NCBI GenBank assembly: GCA_030642845.1
Contig: DAOWMZ010000043.1
Location: forward strand, 1 to 9,271
Direction of reading: 5' to 3'
DNA length: 9,271 bases
From: Candidatus Zixiibacteriota bacterium
Lineage (GTDB): Bacteria; Zixibacteria; MSB-5A5; GN15; FEB-12
The translations under genes were made by a program, and so were the position numbers. The notes beneath the pieces were generated by a model. It ran no database searches. It was not told the origin of the DNA and saw only the letters and a program-made list of their open reading frames with translations. Below, piece by piece: positions 7,021 through 9,271 of the stretch; within the stretch, counting starts at the first letter, position 1; every line of letters starts with the position of its first letter.

Positions 7021-7035
7021 ACATGCAGCGCATGT
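7021..7035 (-). repeat. Short hairpin in the tRNA-Leu 5' leader
   Basis: ACATGC and GCATGT form a perfect 6-bp inverted repeat around AGC, ending two bases before the mature tRNA. With the promoter at 7053-7079, it lies in the roughly 27-base precursor leader. It could affect RNase P processing, but this is inference. Confidence 0.45.
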
Positions 7036-7052
7036 GTCGCAGAGCCAATAAT

Positions 7053-7079
7053 ATTATACATAAAAAATGATTCACGCAA
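7053..7079 (-). promoter_or_regulatory. Candidate promoter of tRNA-Leu (and possibly the SagB-type gene)
   Basis: A perfect TATAAT (7053-7058) lies on the minus strand 34 bases before the tRNA. The best -35 is TTGCGT (7074-7079) at a short 15-base spacing. Initiation near 7046 is expected. The -10 is convincing, the -35 less so. Confidence 0.55.
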
Positions 7080-7093
7080 GTATCTTTTTGCGT
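7074..7093. repeat. Inverted repeat overlapping the tRNA-Leu -35 region
   Basis: ACGCAA (7074-7079) and TTGCGT (7088-7093) form a perfect 6-bp inverted repeat with an 8-base centre, covering the proposed -35 of tRNA-Leu. It could be a regulator site, or chance in AT-rich DNA. Confidence 0.3.
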
Positions 7094-7166
7094 CTTATTT
7101 TGACAATTCCCCTTTCCAACCACCATCAAATATCATAACTTAAGCACAGATCAGCTATGAGGCGCA

Positions 7167-7195
7167 TTAACTAAACACCTAAAAGGTACGATAAT
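7167..7195 (+). promoter_or_regulatory. Candidate promoter abutting the AI-2E family gene
   Basis: TTAACT (7167-7172) is 17 bases from GATAAT (7190-7195, five of six consensus bases). Initiation would fall around 7202-7203, essentially on the ATG at 7203. A perfect TTGACA also occurs at 7100-7105 but has no good -10 at proper spacing. Confidence 0.35.
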
Positions 7196-7202
7196 TAATA
7201 TA

Positions 7203-8282
7203 ATGAATACTGATTTCACAAAAACCAGAGCTTCTAAGATTATAATTATCGGTGCGGCATTAGTTATTATCGTTGCCGGCATCCAGGCAGCGGAATCACT
7301 TATCGTTCCCTTTCTTTTAGCAGCATTCATAGCAATAATATGCTCTGCCCCATTGATTTTTCTGCAACAGAAAGGGTTTCCCACCTGGTTAGCTTTGGTA
7401 ATCGTGATTTTAGGTATCGCTGTAATTGGTTCATTGTTTGCTGTTGTTATTGGGACATCAATCAATGATTTCACCGAGAAAATCCCGCTCTATCAGTCAA
7501 GATTACAGATCACAATAGACGGTCTTCAGGAATGGATGTCCAACCGGGGAATTTCAGTCTCCGAGGAAACGATATCAGAATATTTTAATGTAAGTTCTGT
7601 CTTTGGAATTGTTAAAAATATATTAGCTGGTATGGGAGGAATATTGACAAATGGCTTCCTGATCATTTTGACAATAATATTTATACTGCTCGAAGCTTCA
7701 AGTATGCCGTTAAAACTCAAAGCCGCTTTTGGAAACTATGACTCTACTTCATACCATATTAATAAGTTTATCTCCAAAGTTAAAAAATATATGGCGATCA
7801 AATCTCTAACCAGCCTGGCAACAGGAATAATTATCGCAATCTGGTTAACTATTATTGATGTCGATTTCCCTCTTCTTTGGGGACTGGTTGCATTTATGTT
7901 AAACTTCATTCCTACAATAGGATCAATATTTGCAGCAATCCCAGCTATAATGCTGGCTTTTGTTCAAATAGGATTTGGATCAGCAATATTAACTGCTATT
8001 GGTTATCTTTCAACAAATGTTGTTATAGGCAATTTTATCGAACCTCGTTTTATGGGCAAGGGTTTAGGTCTATCAACTTTGGTAGTTTTTATATCTTTGG
8101 TTTTCTGGGGATTTATTTTAGGTCCGGTGGGAATGTTCCTCTCTGTTCCTCTTACTATCACTCTTAAAATTGCTCTGCAAAGCAATCCCAATACAAGGTG
8201 GATGGCTATTCTTCTCGGTAATGAAACATTAGAAGATTATGATCTCAAAGACCCTGAAATAGATGATGAAGAAAAAATTTAA
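7203..8282 (+). CDS. AI-2E family (PerM/UPF0118) polytopic membrane transporter
   Basis: Inner-membrane protein of 359 residues, typical of the family. An amino-terminal hydrophobic block (about 12-50 and 62-85) is followed by a long amphipathic soluble segment (about 88-140). A second membrane block follows (about 148-166, 200-220, 222-255, 257-275, 290-325), then an acidic tail (EDYDLKDPEIDDEE). Family signatures are NFIPTIGSIFAAIPA (234-248), IEPRFMGKGLGLS (279-291) and GPVGMFLSVPL (307-317). Despite the family name, members include sodium/proton antiporters and permeases of uncertain substrate. No autoinducer gene is nearby, so AI-2 export should not be assumed. The start is ambiguous: the ATG at 7203 has no close Shine-Dalgarno, while AAAAGG at 7181-7186 is well spaced for an ATT codon at 7194. 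A TGA at 7158-7160 closes the frame upstream. Confidence 0.87.
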   Translation: MNTDFTKTRASKIIIIGAALVIIVAGIQAAESLIVPFLLAAFIAIICSAPLIFLQQKGFPTWLALVIVILGIAVIGSLFAVVIGTSINDFTEKIPLYQSRLQITIDGLQEWMSNRGISVSEETISEYFNVSSVFGIVKNILAGMGGILTNGFLIILTIIFILLEASSMPLKLKAAFGNYDSTSYHINKFISKVKKYMAIKSLTSLATGIIIAIWLTIIDVDFPLLWGLVAFMLNFIPTIGSIFAAIPAIMLAFVQIGFGSAILTAIGYLSTNVVIGNFIEPRFMGKGLGLSTLVVFISLVFWGFILGPVGMFLSVPLTITLKIALQSNPNTRWMAILLGNETLEDYDLKDPEIDDEEKI

Positions 8283-8289
8283 ACTTTTT
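8272..8289. other. AT dyad spanning two interlocked convergent stop codons
   Basis: An A-run, TTTAAA and a T-run form an 18-base dyad with one mismatched pair (8277/8284). The plus-strand TAA (8280-8282) and the minus-strand TAA (8279-8281) share bases inside it. It has no GC stem, so it is only a weak bidirectional terminator candidate. Confidence 0.4.
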
Positions 8290-9271
8290 GCTTAAGCCAT
8301 CTTCCCCTACGATAATAAATATAAAATCCGGTTGATGAAATCATACCAGCACAAGTAAGTGCCCACCATATAGCAGTCTGATCATAGTCAAATACTTGAG
8401 TCAGAATAATAATCGGTAGTACTTGAAATCCCCAACTATGAATAATATCCACAATCATTGTAGGTGTATTCAATCCGACTCCCACGTGTATCTCTTCTAT
8501 CATTATGAAAGCACCAAAAAATGGAAAACAAAATGAAAAGATCTTCAATATCTCCACACCAAAATTAATTGTCTCGGGATTATCGAAAAACATTCTCATA
8601 ATAATACCTGCTCCAAAATATACCAGCAAACCAAATGCGATCATCATTCCAATTCCAAGCATTATTGACTGATCGGCAGTCTGTTTTGCTCTTTCAATTT
8701 TTCCTCCGCCAAGATTATGGCCAATCAGTGATGATAACCCCAATCCTATACCAACCAGAAGCATAATACCAAATCCAAAAATCTGTCCGGCTACTCCATA
8801 AGCTGCAACTACTGCTGTACCAAATGTAGCCACTAATGGAGTAATAACTAATCTTGAGCCGGAGAATGACATTGAACCCAGCCAGGCGGGAATTCCAATT
8901 TTGAGAATTTTCCACATGGCAATTAATGAAATCGATTTATTACCTTTCAGATTCAACTTAACATTAGTGAAATTACCATAGAAAAGAACAATTCCAATAA
9001 TTAAAGTCAGGGAGTAACTAATAAGCGAGGCATAAGCAGCTCCGGCAATACCCCATGTCGGAAGTCCCCACCATCCGAATATAAAAAACGGATCAAGAAC
9101 AAGGTTTAAAACATTAGAACCTATCATCAGAATCATTGCCATTTTCGGATTAGCAACTCCTCTCATTGCAGTAAAAATAGAATACGTAGCATACATAATC
9201 CCCAAGCCAACAAACATAATCAACCCATATTCGATTCCAAGGCTAAGTGCCTCTCCCTCAGCTCCAACCAA
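8279..9271 (-). CDS. MATE family multidrug/Na+ antiporter, amino-terminal part outside the window
   Basis: Inner-membrane cation-coupled efflux protein. The visible 330 residues are about three quarters of a usual 440-460-residue MATE protein, and the frame is still open at the window edge. The leftmost codon in frame, TTG, is an internal leucine, not a start. The order fits the family: GAEGEALSLGIEYG (about 3-16), TAMRGVANPKM (34-44), NVLNLVLDPFFIFG with the conserved N-x-x-LDP (53-66), WGIAGAAYAS (73-82), IGIPAWLGS opening the second MatE half (125-133), IGHNLGGGKIERAKQTA (183-199), then helices to a basic tail (YYRRGRWLKQKV). Substrate, and sodium versus proton coupling, cannot be read. 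It is convergent with the AI-2E gene, overlapping by four bases; the promoter is outside the window. Confidence 0.88.
   Translation of the reverse strand: MVGAEGEALSLGIEYGLIMFVGLGIMYATYSIFTAMRGVANPKMAMILMIGSNVLNLVLDPFFIFGWWGLPTWGIAGAAYASLISYSLTLIIGIVLFYGNFTNVKLNLKGNKSISLIAMWKILKIGIPAWLGSMSFSGSRLVITPLVATFGTAVVAAYGVAGQIFGFGIMLLVGIGLGLSSLIGHNLGGGKIERAKQTADQSIMLGIGMMIAFGLLVYFGAGIIMRMFFDNPETINFGVEILKIFSFCFPFFGAFIMIEEIHVGVGLNTPTMIVDIIHSWGFQVLPIIILTQVFDYDQTAIWWALTCAGMISSTGFYIYYRRGRWLKQKV

Noticed and set aside
7877..8167. Plus-strand 96-codon frame inside the AI-2E gene
   Set aside because: It is an out-of-frame shadow of a well-supported membrane protein, rich in Tyr, Ser, Asn and Cys, with no domain.
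7203..8282. Quorum-sensing (AI-2) export system
   Set aside because: The family name alone suggests it. No luxS or autoinducer receptor is present, and characterised family members have other transport roles.

Overview
This is an AT-rich bacterial chromosomal window with ordinary, mostly unlinked housekeeping and envelope genes, two tRNA genes and short intergenic gaps (none over about 255 bases). Lineage is not fixed by the sequence. The exported 917-residue protein ends in a thrombospondin type 3-like calcium segment, a Cys cluster, and two dockerin-like repeats of the form DG-N-V/I-xVND-LTYLVDxLF-KGG. From memory, such C-termini are common in FCB-group lineages such as candidate phylum Zixibacteria, so a low-GC relative is my tentative placement. 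Both tRNA genes lack an encoded CCA. The promoters seen look like ordinary sigma-70 types.

Layout, left to right. A minus-strand PLP aminotransferase (2-aminoadipate/aromatic, LysN-like) is a complete transcription unit with its own promoter (1373-1401), Shine-Dalgarno and intrinsic terminator (34-64). Next is the minus-strand FG-GAP/PQQ-type repeat protein (1533-4286). It has a near-ideal promoter at 4401-4429, a roughly 105-base leader containing an inverted repeat, and its own terminator at 1472-1506. Divergent from it is a plus-strand GNAT acetyltransferase resembling the spermine/spermidine acetyltransferase BltD (4541-5011). It converges on a minus-strand exported beta-rich protein of unknown function (5034-5759).

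Two tRNA/protein pairs follow on the minus strand: tRNA-Thr(CGU) with the beta-rich protein, and tRNA-Leu(UAA) with an exported SagB-type flavin oxidoreductase (6062-6874). In both, the protein gene lies about 60 to 100 bases downstream of the tRNA with no visible terminator, so tRNA-mRNA co-transcription is plausible. In both, the open frame also runs back into the tRNA, which is a start-calling trap.

The right end holds a plus-strand AI-2E/PerM-family membrane protein (7203-8282). A minus-strand MATE antiporter (8279 to the window edge, amino terminus missing) converges on it, and their stop codons interlock in a four-base TTAA.

I do not see a mobile element, CRISPR array, toxin-antitoxin pair, phage gene or defence island, and I found no convincing previously undescribed multi-gene system. 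The points most worth following are the modified dockerin-like tail, the leader inverted repeat of the repeat-protein gene, the two tRNA-mRNA units, the export signal on a SagB-family enzyme, and the unusual start region of the AI-2E gene.
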